The notes beneath the pieces are model-generated. The model was not told the DNA's origin, ran no database searches, and worked only from the letters and a program-made list of their open reading frames with translations. A stretch of 64,000 nt of DNA from Solea solea (taxonomy: Eukaryota > Chordata > Actinopteri > Pleuronectiformes > Soleidae). Positions 36,396 to 46,584 of this stretch are shown in pieces (position 1 is the first letter of the stretch; every line of letters begins with the position of its first letter). The position numbers were made by a program, and so were the translations under genes. The stretch lies in contig NC_081146.1 of NCBI RefSeq assembly GCF_958295425.1, positions 24,858,395 through 24,922,394 on the forward strand. Direction: 5' to 3'.

Positions 36396-39300
36396 GTGAG
36401 TTATTATTCAGAATATTTGTTATAAAGTACCTTTTTTGGGTGATTCCATTGGAAAATACTGTTGGTTTGGTCTGACTGTAGCACCCAAGTGCAGTTTTAG
36501 GTTGCAGTAGGCACTTTTTAGGTAGTAAAAAGTACTTTTTTGTGGTGTTTCCAATGGAAAATATGTTTTTTTTTTTTCAGTAGGTTGGTGAGTGATCATC
36601 AAATAGTTAAAAAAAATAATAATAATGTCACTATTACAGATACTTTTTAAACTACAAACCTATTTCAAATACATTATTCAGTTCCTGTGTTTGATGGGAA
36701 CATGACCTTCTTCTCTCCTTCGTTTTCTTTAATTTGCTGCGAACCCACGGCGTCGTCGTCCACAGTGCGGTAAGTGCAAAGTTAAAGTTGATCTTTATTT
36801 CCCAAGCCGCTGTGTCCGCGTCCCGAAAATGTGATGTGTCCCAATCCAAACAAGATTATGGGATGGATGTGGGTGGCGCGGTTTGCTTTGCATGTGCTTC
36901 TTATGTTGTGTTGTTTTAGAACCAATAAAGCGGGCACAGTAATATCTTGGGGTATTAAAAGTCAGTGTAAATGTCACATATTTAATCTGCTGTGTACTCA
37001 TGTGAGAGTGTGTGTGTGTGTGTGTCTGGGTGTGTCGTGTGTGTGCATGCAGCTATCTCCACAAACAAAACATGGATTCGGAAAGAGATCGTTGATGTCC
37101 ACAATAGGTACAGACGTTTGGTTCAGCCCCCAGCATCGGACATGCTGCAGATGGTCAGTGCTAGTTTCTACATCGTCTTTGTCTTCTTCTGGCTTCTCCC
37201 TCTATAGGGGGCGCCACAGCGGATCATCTTGCCTCCATCTCTGCCCTATCCCTTGTTTCTACATGTTTCAGAAAACAAACCACTAATCGTCTCCAGCGTC
37301 TCCATTGTTTGATTGTAAGGAGAAAAATGTATTAAATGCCATGTGCAATGTGACAACACAGTGTATCTATATAATCAGTCAGAGATGGACAGGAGTGTGT
37401 CTGTAACCTTGTGTATGTAATGTATAGGCTGATTGTTGTGACACAAAACTTTTTCTCTCTCTCTCTTGCAGAGCTACAGCACTGCGTTAGAAGCTACTGC
37501 TCAGGCCTGGGTTGAAAATTGCATCCTGGCTCATGGTCCTCCCAGTTCCCGCATGCTCGATGGTACATTTCTCCTCTTTTTCTTTTTTTAATATATTTTC
37601 CTCACCACACCTTGCTCCTTAAAGCTGCAGTACGTATACCACATATAGTATACAGTGGCAGTGCAGGGGCGGGAGGGGAGGAGCCATAAAGCAATTACGT
37701 GGCCAAACTGCTGAAGCATCTACGTTTTGGGTTTTTTTTAGCAGTAGAATTCACTTCCGAAACATTTTATGGATGCACCAAACAGTTTGCAGCCATTTTT
37801 GTTTTATTAGCACAATTATTTTTCCATGTACATCTTTAATTCTTCTAGAGGAGGGGTCACCAACCTTTTTGAGACCGAGAGCTACCTGAAGGGTAGAGAA
37901 TAATATGGAGGGCTTGCATATTAACATTTTATGCAATGTAATATTTATTTAAAGTCTATTGAGCTGTCGCCCCAAAACTCAGTGGCCAATCGGCAGTCAG
38001 ATTCCTAAGGCCCACCCATACACAAAAAAAGATGGCACAAAGAACAAGTGAGGGAGCGCAAAGAACAAATGAGGGAGCGAAAAGAACAAGTGAGGGAGTG
38101 CAAAGAACAAGTGAGGGAGCGCAAAGAACAAATGAGGGAGCGCAAAGAACAAATGAGGGAGTGCAAAGAACAAGTGAGGGAGCGCAAAGAACAAGTGAGG
38201 GAGCGCAAAGAACAAGTCAAGAAGTCAAGAACAATTCATACAATGGTATGAATGCTTTAAATGCCAGGATCTTAAATAACAAATAGCACAATGTAGGTTG
38301 TGTTGTCTCTTTTAAAATATTATTTGTGTCCATTAATTTTCTGCTGTTCTGTGTTTCTCTCTGCGTTGAGCAGGATATCAATTAGGTGAGAACCTGTTCT
38401 ATTCGAACTCGCCTTATTCCTGGTCGCAGGCCATTGGTGCCTGGCACAGTGAGGTGGAGCACTACCAGTATCCCAACGTGTCGACCAATGGAGAAAGCAT
38501 CGGCCACTACACACAGGTAACACTAAGCACATTGACGGTAACGCGCTAATAAAGACAGTTATATAGGTAAAACAACAGTTTCTGAAAGCTAAGAGTTTGC
38601 ACGTCAACACCGTGTGGTTATTACGGTAATTTCACTCACGCTGTTGCAGGAAGCCAACGAATCAGCGTCTTTGTCACCAGACAGGAGAGAGTTGAAAAAA
38701 ATGCCTGAAAATAACTTTCCATTTTTTGGCCTGTTTTTGCACATTTAGACAAAGACTCAAACAAATATCAAATTTAACACACACAATCTGGAATTTCATC
38801 ATTTTAACTTGTTACTACAGTATTTCAACATACAGTAAATTGTAAATGACTGCCAGATATTGAAAGTTATTCTGGAAAATTGGGCAAAAAACACTTAATT
38901 ACAGGAATTTTCTGGCCTTTTTATGGTTAAAATCAACAACATCAAAAAAAAAAGACCACACGAACAATTTGAGGCTTAGGTGTTAAAGGGTTTAAACTGA
39001 TTAATTTTTGGTTTGTGGACAAAACAAGACATTTGAGAACGTCATCATTTCCAGGCTTGGGATGCAGCGAGGAACATTTTATGGACCAAACAAGTACTCA
39101 CAAGATTAATGGTTGAAAATCATCGAAAGATCGATCGATTATGAAAGTGTTATATATGACTAGTTAGTGAAAGCATTGATTCTGAGTTTGTTTTTTGCCC
39201 GCAGTTGGTGTGGAACACCTCCTACAAGGTCGGCTGTGGAGTGAAGAATTGCAACGGCACCTATCTCTACGGTTGCCACTATTATCGAGCGTATGTGACC

Positions 39301-41750
39301 CTCATTCACTCATTCACACCAAAACTTTCTTTTCAAAGCAGCAATTTCTGTTCACACTTGGTTGGATTTAGAACATGGAATGGTAAAGCCCTCAGGTCAG
39401 GCTTGCGTTTCGACTGGGAACAGAACCTTTACTTGGTGGGCGGGGTGTAGGCTTGGCATGATGACCAAGTTAACGTGACATCGTACTGGTGCGATGACAA
39501 AGATCGTTACACAACAGACAACAATCACAAAAAAATCAGTTGACTACCGTACCATCCCGTTTTACTGGTAACCCAAGGGAAGGTTGCCAAAGAATGGAAT
39601 GGTCGGGACTGGTTATTTGGTGCTATTGCAAATTCCGGGAACACAAAAAACATAACGTAACAAACCAAACCGTCCCACTCAGTCAGGGTTCATCTTCCTA
39701 AATCCACCATTCGTGCGCCCAACAACGTTGGACATCACATTACTGTTACTCCATTACTGCATAATGATCAGTGATACGCCAACTCCTGATCGCTACATCC
39801 AGCACCGAGAACTAGGGCATTTTTCTACTACACAGTTCCAGCACAACTCGGCTCGGCACTGCTCGTCTCTACTCATTTTGGTTTTTTTTGCTTTTCCATC
39901 AGTGATAGCACCTGGTACCTGTCGATAATAATATGTGCCTGCCACCGATTGGTGAGTCATTAGCGCAATGTCTGACACAGCGAAAAATGCCGAACTGTAG
40001 ATCAGTTAAAAAGAATTAAAAAATCCTGAAAACATTCCATTAATCTCCAACATTTAGTAGAGGAAATGTCTAAAATCTCAACATTTAACAGTGGAGTCTG
40101 GTGTATTTAACGACAGCACTGCTGAAAGCCAGCGATCGTGAGCCGAATCACAACCCATTCACTATCAACCAAAAACAAATGCTTTGACTGAGACTAGTTT
40201 GTGTTTTTGTGTTGCGTAAAAAACGGCGCCACGGCAGTTTCATGCAGCCGTGCTATGATGACTCCGCCCATGTTGAGGACGTACTGTGAAGTAATGGAAA
40301 ATGATTAAGAGTCGAACCGTGCTGAGCCAAGTTGATTCGTGCTGGAACTGTACAGTGGAAAAGCTCCATTAGACATACGTTTTCTCCCGCTTACATCGAG
40401 TAATGACAACGTAAAGCAGGTTCACCAAAAAACACCAAGGAGCCCAAATGGGAACCATGCTTTTGACAACCTTAATTGGCCATTATGCATTTTTGTTTTC
40501 AGAGATTTGACAAAGGTTCCTCAATTTAATATTTAGTTTATTGGGTATTTGTTTTTGTTAAAGAGATATATTTTTATTAGTGAGTCAAAAACATTTGTCT
40601 TCCACCCCCCCTCCCCATTTATTTAACAGAGGAAACTTCGTGGGCTGGCCTCCTTACAAAGTTGGACGTCCTTGTGGTTCCTGTAACAGCAGCTGCGTAG
40701 ATCAACTCTGCAGTAAGTGTACGCCATCAGTTACTGTGAGCAGTTAAAAAAATTTGCATTTTTTGTCGTAAATCTGAGGGTTTATTTAGCCAAAAACGAA
40801 ATTAATCACAATTTGATTGTATCACATCACCATACTTTAAATTGTGATTCTTCAGGTATTGTGACCTGAAAGCATTGATCATTTTTGTCCTTTTATCTAA
40901 ATTAAATCATACACTTTTTGACATTTATCTAAACTGAATGGGACATATAAGATACATAACATGTATGACAGAATACATATTTAGATGTATTTATTTTTAT
41001 TGAACAACTGAATTTAGAATTACAGAAGAGGATTCTGGCCACATGTGAAATGTATTTTTTGGAAACAAACAAAAATGTGTTAAAAAAAAAAAAAAAAAAA
41101 GCCAGAATTCTGAGATTTAAAATTCAGGGGAAGAAAGGTCAGAATTCTTTAATTTTAGAATGTGAAAAAAGTGTCAGAATTGTTTTCTCTGACTTTAATC
41201 TCTTTAGATCTTTAGGAAAAAAGGAGAGAAATCTGGAGAAAAACTCAAATTTGACTTGAAGCTCAAAAATTCTGAGATTAAAGTCAGAATTCTGACTTTT
41301 TTTCTCAGAAATCTGACTTTAATCTCTTTTAATCCTAGAAAAAAAGCGAAATTGAGAAAAAAAAAACCTCAAAATTCAGATTTTTTTCTTCTCAGAAAAT
41401 GTGTTTAAATCTTTAGAAAAAAAAGAGAAAACTGGAGGAAAAACGTATGGCCAAAATCACATGTGGCCATAATTGTCTTCAGAATAGAAGATTATAAAAA
41501 AAAAAACCAAGGGAGTTAAAATACCTTAAATGAAATGTCTGTTGAGGTAGAAAATAAACGGTGCTTTAACCTCTGCTACTGCTGTTGTAACTGTTTGTTT
41601 GTTTTCATTTCAGCCAACCCATGTCCCTATGTGAACCCATTCAGCAACTGTCCGGCCATGGTAGTGAATCTCGGATGCAATAACACTGTAGCAAGGGCCA
41701 CGTGTTTTGCTTCGTGTAACTGCACCAATAAAATCATCCCAATAGGCTGA
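36336..41750 (+). CDS. Secreted cysteine-rich CAP/CRISP-family protein (spliced)
   Basis: Coding exons are 36336-36395, 37053-37153, 37472-37562, 38374-38516, 39205-39290, 40630-40712 and 41614-41750 (stop TGA), plus a possible microexon at 36766-36769. With the microexon the product is 234 residues, close to the usual CRISP length. Order of parts: a hydrophobic signal peptide (residues about 1-17); a CAP/PR-1 domain with GENLF and both CAP signatures, GHYTQLVWNTS and LYGCHYYRAGNF; a hinge CGSCNSSCVDQLC; and a C-terminal ion-channel-regulator domain ending in CFASCNC. The last two parts carry the ten cysteines that define CRISPs. CRISPs are secreted; mammalian ones act in sperm maturation and fertilisation, and reptile venom members block ion channels. 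The CAP domain lacks two cysteines present in mammalian CRISPs. Seven N-X-S/T sites are present. All junctions are in phase except exon 1 to 2, which differ by one base unless the microexon or a weak donor is used. It could be a CRISP2/3-like or venom-allergen-like paralogue; function in this fish is unknown. Confidence 0.9.
36424..36563 (+). repeat. Short direct repeat in CRISP intron
   Basis: Two similar 35-bp blocks (36424-36460 and 36528-36563) share 'aagtac[ct]tttttg' and 'ttcca[ta]tggaaaata'. The second block is followed by a poly-T run. Confidence 0.55.
36766..36769 (+). CDS. Possible 4-nt microexon of the CRISP gene
   Basis: The four bases TGCG lie between cag (acceptor) and gtaagt (a consensus donor), with a pyrimidine-rich tract at 36710-36732. 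Including them restores the reading frame between coding exons 1 and 2 and adds one cysteine, giving an even total of 16 in the mature protein. A competing explanation is the weak donor gttatt at 36400. Confidence 0.35.
37053..37153 (+). CDS. CRISP coding exon 2 (start of CAP domain)
   Basis: It encodes the helix KEIVDVHNRYRRLVQPPASDM, the classic N-terminal CAP segment. The acceptor is tgtgcatgcag; the donor is gtcagt after ATG 37151-37153. Its frame requires phase 1 input (CT completes a codon). Confidence 0.9.
37183..37262 (+). mobile_element. Interspersed repeat fragment in CRISP intron
   Basis: The block 'ggcgccacagcggatcatct', with 'ttctggcttctccct' before it, is one I recognise as a widespread fish retrotransposon tail. 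It lies 30 bp after coding exon 2. Confidence 0.5.
37472..37562 (+). CDS. CRISP coding exon 3
   Basis: It encodes AQAWVENCILAHG, including the CAP-cavity histidine. The acceptor is ctctctctcttgcag; the donor gtacat at 37563 leaves phase 1. Confidence 0.9.
37852..38020 (+). mobile_element. hAT-like repeat fragment
   Basis: The text 'aggggtcaccaacctttttg', followed by 'agaccgagagctacct', is a familiar fish hAT-derived repeat end. It abuts the minisatellite. Confidence 0.45.
38037..38218 (+). repeat. 21-bp minisatellite in CRISP intron
   Basis: Nearly nine copies of a 21-bp unit, caaagaacaagtgagggagcg, with a few substitutions (a/g at unit position 11, c/t at position 20). Because 21 is a multiple of three and the unit contains few stops, two frames on each strand stay open and encode artificial heptad proteins. 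It lies in the intron between coding exons 3 and 4. Confidence 0.95.
38374..38516 (+). CDS. CRISP coding exon 4
   Basis: It encodes GENLF and GHYTQ, contributing the cavity glutamate and histidine of the CAP fold. The acceptor is gttgagcag; the donor is gtaaca at 38517. Input phase 1, output phase 0. Confidence 0.92.
39000..39150 (-). mobile_element. Family A element, partial copy 6
   Basis: It contains 'ggtttgtggacaaaacaaga' and 'catttgagaacgtcatcatt', the minus-strand interior of family A. It lies in the CRISP intron, 50 bp before coding exon 5. Confidence 0.45.
39205..39290 (+). CDS. CRISP coding exon 5
   Basis: It encodes LVWNTSYKVGCGV, the end of CAP signature 1, and YGCHYYR, the start of signature 2. 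The acceptor is ttgcccgcag; the donor is gtatgt at 39291, phase 2. Confidence 0.92.
39815..40368 (+). mobile_element. Family B MITE, copy 2 (complete) in CRISP intron
   Basis: The left end is 'gggcatttttctactacaca' with 'gttccagcac'; the right end, inverted, is 'tggagcttttccactgtaca' with 'gttccagcac'. The interior contains 'gccgaactgtagatcagtta' and 'gaggaaatgtctaaaatctc', shared with the copies at 28944 and 44220. Flanking trinucleotides are CTA and TTA, compatible with a mutated 3-bp target duplication. Confidence 0.65.
40630..40712 (+). CDS. CRISP coding exon 6 (end of CAP domain and hinge)
   Basis: It encodes GNFVGWPPYKVGRPC followed by GSCNSSCVDQLC, the hinge of the cysteine-rich domain. 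The acceptor is tttatttaacag; the donor is gtaagt at 40713, phase 1. Confidence 0.92.
41080..41430 (+). repeat. Degenerate GAATTCTGA/TTCTGACTTT tandem repeat
   Basis: After a poly-A run at 41083-41100, the motifs 'agaattctgagatt', 'gtcagaattctgacttt' and 'aatctctttagatc' recur irregularly on both strands. This is a degenerate, partly palindromic satellite-like block in the last CRISP intron. Confidence 0.65.
41614..41750 (+). CDS. CRISP coding exon 7 (ion-channel-regulator domain, stop)
   Basis: It encodes the six-cysteine C-terminal domain, including NPCPYVNPFSNCP and ATCFASCNC, and ends with TGA at 41748. The acceptor is ttttcatttcag. The internal AATAAA near 41727 is coding. Confidence 0.92.
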
Positions 41751-42124
41751 CGACGAATCTGCAAGTCTAACCTAACCATGCTTTGACTTTTCCACACTAT
41801 CATCTTTTGGTTCAGAGGCTAAAGTGAAAAACAAAAACAAAAAAACAACGGTAGCACTGTGTCACCATATCAGGATAATATACTCACGTCACATTAGAAG
41901 AGAAAGAGTCTTTCAAAAATTCCGAATTTAAGGGGGATATATTGTGGATCTTTGGTATTTCGAAACATTTCAGTAGAGACAATATGACTGTGTTTGTATG
42001 CATGTGTTTGATGTTTGGGGAATTTAGGTTCTAAAATCATACAGCGTCAGGTGAACAGCAGATGTGACCATGTGAGCAGTTAGAACTACCTGTGTTGTGG
42101 TAAATTGGGCGACTATAATTCATC

Positions 42125-42130
42125 AATAAA
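42125..42130 (+). other. Polyadenylation signal of the CRISP gene
   Basis: AATAAA about 375 bp after the stop codon, followed by a GT-containing stretch. The 3' UTR is therefore roughly 41751-42150. Confidence 0.55.
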
Positions 42131-42224
42131 CAGACTAATAACAATCAGAGTGAGTCACTGATCTTTTAATCGTTGAACTGCTTTGGGTGTCATGTGTTTT
42201 GTGTCAATATTCTGCTGTATAACA

Positions 42225-42580
42225 GCGAACTGAATGTAATAAGTGCCAGCTTTGAGGTTTTGCAACCGGGAAAAATTCACAGACGTCGCCTGCTATTGGA
42301 CGATTGGCCTGTCAATCACCCCTAGTGTCCACTCGATCATCACTTAAGTGCCATGATTAACAAAAGTGACATCATGTTGTATTGATGAAGACCCGGAACT
42401 TGCAATACAACTCCTCAAGAAAATGCTTACTGATGTAAGTAAGAAGTACAAACTTCAAATGCAACCAGCAGAGTCGCCCCCTGGTGGCTTTTTAATATAT
42501 TTTCACTTCTGCATTAGCCTCTTCGGGAGAACTGGAGGACTACATCCATTTTTTTATAAATACAATCTATGGAGACAAGG
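42225..42580 (+). mobile_element. Interspersed repeat ending 'aatctatgga'
   Basis: The blocks 'cctgctattggacgattgg', 'cagagtcgccccctggtggc' and 'tacatccatttttttataaa' with 'tacaatctatgg' match a repeat I recognise as common in teleosts. No ends could be fixed. Confidence 0.5.
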
Positions 42581-42721
42581 TCCTTTTAAGGTTTGGTTTT
42601 CACCATTTTCTGACATTTTAAGGACTAAATGAATCCTGTCCCACACTCTAGGGCCAGAACAGGACCAAAATCTGGCCAATTGTTTACCAAGCAAAACTTT
42701 AACTTCATTACATATAAAATG

Positions 42722-43102
42722 AGGGCCACACGGTGGTGTAGTGGTTAGCACTCTCGCCTTGCAGCGAGAAGACCCGGGTTCGAGCCCCGGTTGGAACAAG
42801 GGCCTTTCTGCATGGAGTTTGCATGTTCTCCCCGTGTGTGCGTGGGTTCTCTCCGGGTTCTCCGGCTTCCTCCCACAGTCCAAAAACATGCAATGTGGGG
42901 ATAGGTAAATTGAACACTCTAAATTGACCATAGGAGTGAGTGTGAGAGTGAATGGTTGTTTGTCTCTATCTGTGTGTGGCCCTGCGATGGACTGGCGAAC
43001 TGTCCAGGGTGTACCCCGCCTATCGCCCGATGTAGCTGAGATTGGCACAGCACCCCCCGCGACCCTCTGGTGGAGGATAAAGCGGTAGATGATGACTGAC
43101 TG
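42722..43102 (+). mobile_element. tRNA-derived SINE, full length, with target-site duplications
   Basis: The head 'ggtggtgtagtggttagcac' carries an A-box-like sequence and 'gggttcgagccccgg' is a good B box, so the 5' part derives from a tRNA gene. The body 'ttctccccgtgtgtgcgtgg' and the tail 'gatggactggcgaactgtcc', ending 'ggataaagcggtagatgatg', are typical of fish SINEs. The identical 12-mer acatataaaatg flanks it at 42710-42721 and 43103-43114. The intact duplication and low decay point to a fairly young insertion. A 5'-truncated relative lies at 9358. Confidence 0.92.
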
Positions 43103-43207
43103 ACATATAAAATGTTACATACCAACAAAATGCTACTAAATACTGATTACTCTTGATCTTTTTATACCCTTATCTTCAGGCCTCATTTGATTTTGCATAA
43201 CGCCACT

Positions 43208-43462
43208 AGGGCTGCAGCTATTAATAAATTATTAATCAACTATTAACAATCAACTATTTTGATAAGTGATGAACTGGTTGATGGATTTTTCAGCTTCTTA
43301 AATGTGAATATTTTCGGATTTATTCACTCCGTACGACAAAGGAATCATTAAAACTGAATAATTTTGGTTTGTGGACAAAAGGAGACATTTGAGAACGTCA
43401 TCATTTCAAGGTTTGGAGAAAAAAACTGATCAATATGTTTCAACATTTTGTGGACCAAACGA
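43208..43462 (-). mobile_element. Family A element, copy 7 (minus orientation)
   Basis: It contains 'gggctgcagctattaataaa', 'ttcttaaatgtgaatatttt', 'ggtttgtggacaaaaggaga' and 'gtggaccaaacgactaat', the complement of the usual order. Confidence 0.6.
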
Positions 43463-43964
43463 CTAATTTGGCTCCCCATCACACAACGCATCAATTATAA
43501 AATACTACCATCTCATCACCATGGGGAGCAGAACAGCCGCTCTGACCCCACCTCTGGAATTCCCTCCCTCCTGACCTCCAAATCCATTACAGCTGTGCAC
43601 CAGCAGATGGCTCTGCTGCACAATTCTTTCTATTATTCAACAATATTAAGTTCCTCTGCTTCAACCTGAACCACTTTCCTGTGAACAAAACACATCAAAT
43701 CATGTAGAATTGTGCATCTCTACTCAGTCTCTGTGTCTTTTATTCAAAGATCAATGTTTGTTTTTGACTTTATTCAGTAAATGTAACCTCATCAGATTAA
43801 AAATGATCAAGTCACAGAGGTTATGAATTAATTACGAAAGTGTTTTGGTCGTGTAAGACACTCCCCAGGGTTTATTATCACAGGAAACCAACAAGAATTA
43901 CTTCAACCTCTATAAGAAGAGTTCATCGCCCTCCATGCAGATTCCACATAAAGAGGAAGATGTG

Positions 43965-43989
43965 ACACACACACACACACACACACACA
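43965..43989 (+). repeat. (CA)n microsatellite
   Basis: About twelve CA units. Confidence 0.95.
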
Positions 43990-44219
43990 GTGTGACTCTG
44001 AGCAGGAAAAAAACAACGGTCATGTGAGCGTCTCAGAGCTGCTGTCACGTGTAGCTTCTGGATAATATCCTGGTTGACTTCAAGCACAGCCAATATTAAT
44101 GATCCGGAAGTGGAACATGAAGGGACAAATGTTATATTTAAAAAGTGCCAGGTCAGTTCTACAGAAGCAGCCATTTTGGACCACCATGTTTTCACAGTAG
44201 CCCACAATGGACAAACTAA

Positions 44220-44672
44220 TGGAGCTTTTCCATTATGCAGTTCTAGCACTACTCGGCTCGACTCTACTCGTTTTGGTATCGTTTTCCATTACTTCATAGT
44301 TCCTGCTCAACGTGGTCGGGGTTGTCATAGTAACAACTGTGCAAAACTGATGTGATGCTGTTTTACACACGACACAAACTAGTGACGGGCAAAGCAGTAG
44401 CTGAATCATTAGAATCAGCTGATTAAAAGGATTTCTTCACAGAATCGTTCAGTGCTTCCTGCTTCCTCCTTCTGACACTGAAATACCACTGAACGGTCTG
44501 TGTTAAATATTGAGATTTTAGACATTTCCTTTGCTAAATGTTGGAGATTAACGCATGTTTTCAGGATTTCGGTTTCAGTCTTTTTAACTGATCTACAGTT
44601 CGACATTGTTGACGTCACATTTTTAGTATGGAGTCGAGCCTTGTGCTGGAACTATATTGTGGAAAAGCGCCC
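44220..44672 (-). mobile_element. Family B MITE, copy 3 (complete)
   Basis: The ends 'tggagcttttccattatgca' and, inverted, 'gggcgcttttccacaatata' are followed on both sides by 'gttc[tc]agcac'. TAA flanks both ends (44217-44219 and 44673-44675). The interior is inverted relative to the other copies ('taactgatctacagttcgac'). A 3-bp TWA target duplication is typical of PIF/Harbinger, so this may be a Harbinger MITE. Confidence 0.65.
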
Positions 44673-44704
44673 TAATTCTCAGCGCTGGAGGCAGGTATCA
44701 GGAG

Positions 44705-44730
44705 TCAGTCTGTCTGTCTGTCTGTCTGTG
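44705..44730 (+). repeat. (TCTG)n microsatellite
   Basis: About six TCTG units. Confidence 0.9.
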
Positions 44731-44879
44731 TTGTTTGAATTTGTAATATTGAGCACAGTACAGTTAAAACTAACCCAGGCGTGTGTCCAAAGTCCGGTCA
44801 GACTATATACGGCCTTGCAGCTTTGGTTTATAATGTATCGTTTTGACACGAGTGACCCGACTGATACACGTGTTCACAA

Positions 44880-45650
44880 GCTGCACACCTTATCATATTA
44901 GACTGGTTATATATATTGAACTGTTGGTGTTATATACCTGTAAATACTGCTTCATGTGACTGTTAGGGGTGGGAATTGGTATCGGTCAGTATCGGATATT
45001 GGACAGATACAAATGTGAACTCAATACTATCTAAATGAATAAAAATCAGCCAAAGCATTTTAGCCGAGTCATGTTTGGGAAATTTTTTTTTATTGATAAC
45101 AATATTTGTTACACAGTTGGAGAAATGTGTCTTTGTCCCCTTGAGGTTATCCTGTGGTTGATATAGTTTTTGGTTGCACATTCAGTTCCGAGAACGTTCT
45201 CTTTTGGTTCCCAAAACATTCCCCTAAAAGGTACTTTTCTACAACCTTTATAGAACATTCTCTTTTGGTTCTCAAATACTTCCCCTAACATTACATCTCT
45301 ATGAATTAAGTTAATTAATTCACATAATAATTAAGGTCTCTGAGTGAGTGAGAAAGTTAAAGCATTTGTGAACATTTTCACTGATACATTGTGTGTTGAA
45401 ATACTTTATGATGTCAGTACTTTCATTTGTAAAGGTTTAATTAAAAACAGTTCATGTGAGATTTGTGTCCCCTTGTCCTTTTTGCACAACACAAGAACCT
45501 TGTTAAAAAAGTAACATTTAAATAAGGTACTTATTTAAAAGTTTTACTTGCTCTTAAGTAAGACTTTAACAAAAACAGTGGTACTTGTACTTAATATTTC
45601 AGTCCACGTTCCACCTCTGCTTTTACTGTTCAAAAAAGTGTTGACACTCA
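44880..45650. other. Intergenic stretch before the PRIP promoter
   Basis: AT-rich sequence without genes. The part at 44965-45060 ('gaattggtatcggtcagtat') resembles a common fish repeat, and 45185-45300 contains a tandem pair of 'gaacgttctcttttggttc' and 'gaacattctcttttggttc' blocks about 70 bp apart. Confidence 0.5.
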
Positions 45651-45664
45651 GCAAAAAGATGAAC

Positions 45665-45790
45665 GTGAAAAGGGGCGGGGCCGGAGTTGTTATGGAGGAG
45701 GAGGGAAAAATATAATAATTAGGTTTGATTGACAGCGCAGTCTGTCCGCGCTCGTGGCACGTGCGCGACGCCTACACAAGTTTAGGTGAA
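45665..45790 (+). promoter_or_regulatory. plcl2: Probable promoter of the PRIP (plcl) gene
   Basis: It contains a GC box GGGGCGGGGC (45672-45681), a CACGTG E-box (near 45758) and CpG-rich sequence. There is no clear TATA box, as expected for a broadly expressed CpG-type promoter. It lies just upstream of the inferred first non-coding exon. Confidence 0.5.
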
Positions 45791-46208
45791 GTGGGAACGA
45801 ATCCGGAGCAGAAAGCCGGCTCGCAGAGGAAACCACGGATCTAATTTTTATTACTTCTTCATTCAACGCTTCACTCGTGGATTATTCTTCACGGTCCGTG
45901 GAGGCGAACGCCGCTCTTTGTTTGCTTACACACTCTCTCTCTCTCTCACACACACACACACATACACACACACTGCTGGTGGACTGTAACTAACTTCACA
46001 CCCCACACAGCCTGCTAGCCAGCTAGCTTGTAGGTAGCTAGCTCAGGGCAGCTAGCTGAGACAGACGGACAGGAAAGAGAGAGAGCGAGAGGTAGAGAGA
46101 CAGAGAGGGGAAGCGACCGGGCTGTCTGTGTCCTCAGCTGCAGCGACAACTCAAAGGAGGACGGTCCTCACCGTGGACAGACGCGGCACTTTAAAAAAAA
46201 AAAAAAAG
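45790..46208 (+). other. plcl2: Candidate 5' UTR exon of the PRIP gene
   Basis: CpG-containing sequence with TC/CA runs at 45938-45973, a 'tagctagctt/agctagct' palindromic cluster around 46015-46050 and a poly-A run at 46193-46207, ending AAG|gtacat (donor at 46209). The start is a guess, since no TATA box fixes it. Confidence 0.4.
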
Positions 46209-46584
46209 GTACATTAACCCAGTCATGCGCTCAACTAAGCACGCTTTATTTTTAATTAGCTGTAACTTAAACGTCAGTGGTGAATGCTGAGCAGAGCAGA
46301 GAGGGGTGACCGGTTATTACCACAGAATCACTGTACAGCTGAGTGTTTGTGTGTGATAGAGAGAGATGGAGAGATTAAGAATTAGCTTTATTTCTTCCTA
46401 AAAACGCTTTAAAACGGCGACACCTCACTGATTTCTAAGTTCACATCCGCTTCGCTCCGTCTTCTCGTGGCTGCAGGACGCTGCATCACACACGTCACTG
46501 CTGCGATGTGCTTCAATGCAAAAGCTTCCCGATGATGCTAATCATCGTCAACATCATGTTAATGTGTGTGTTCTCTCTTCACAG

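Noticed and set aside
37997..38286. Repetitive open frames on both strands
   Set aside because: They are produced by the 21-bp minisatellite in the CRISP intron.
41725..41732. AATAAA as a polyadenylation signal
   Set aside because: It lies inside the last CRISP coding exon, before the stop; the signal at 42125 is better placed.
42722..42800. Possible functional tRNA gene
   Set aside because: A- and B-box-like sequences exist, but the sequence continues into a SINE body and tail with target duplications, so it is a retroposon head.
42554..43048. 164-codon minus-strand open frame
   Set aside because: It is the antisense of the tRNA-derived SINE at 42722-43102.
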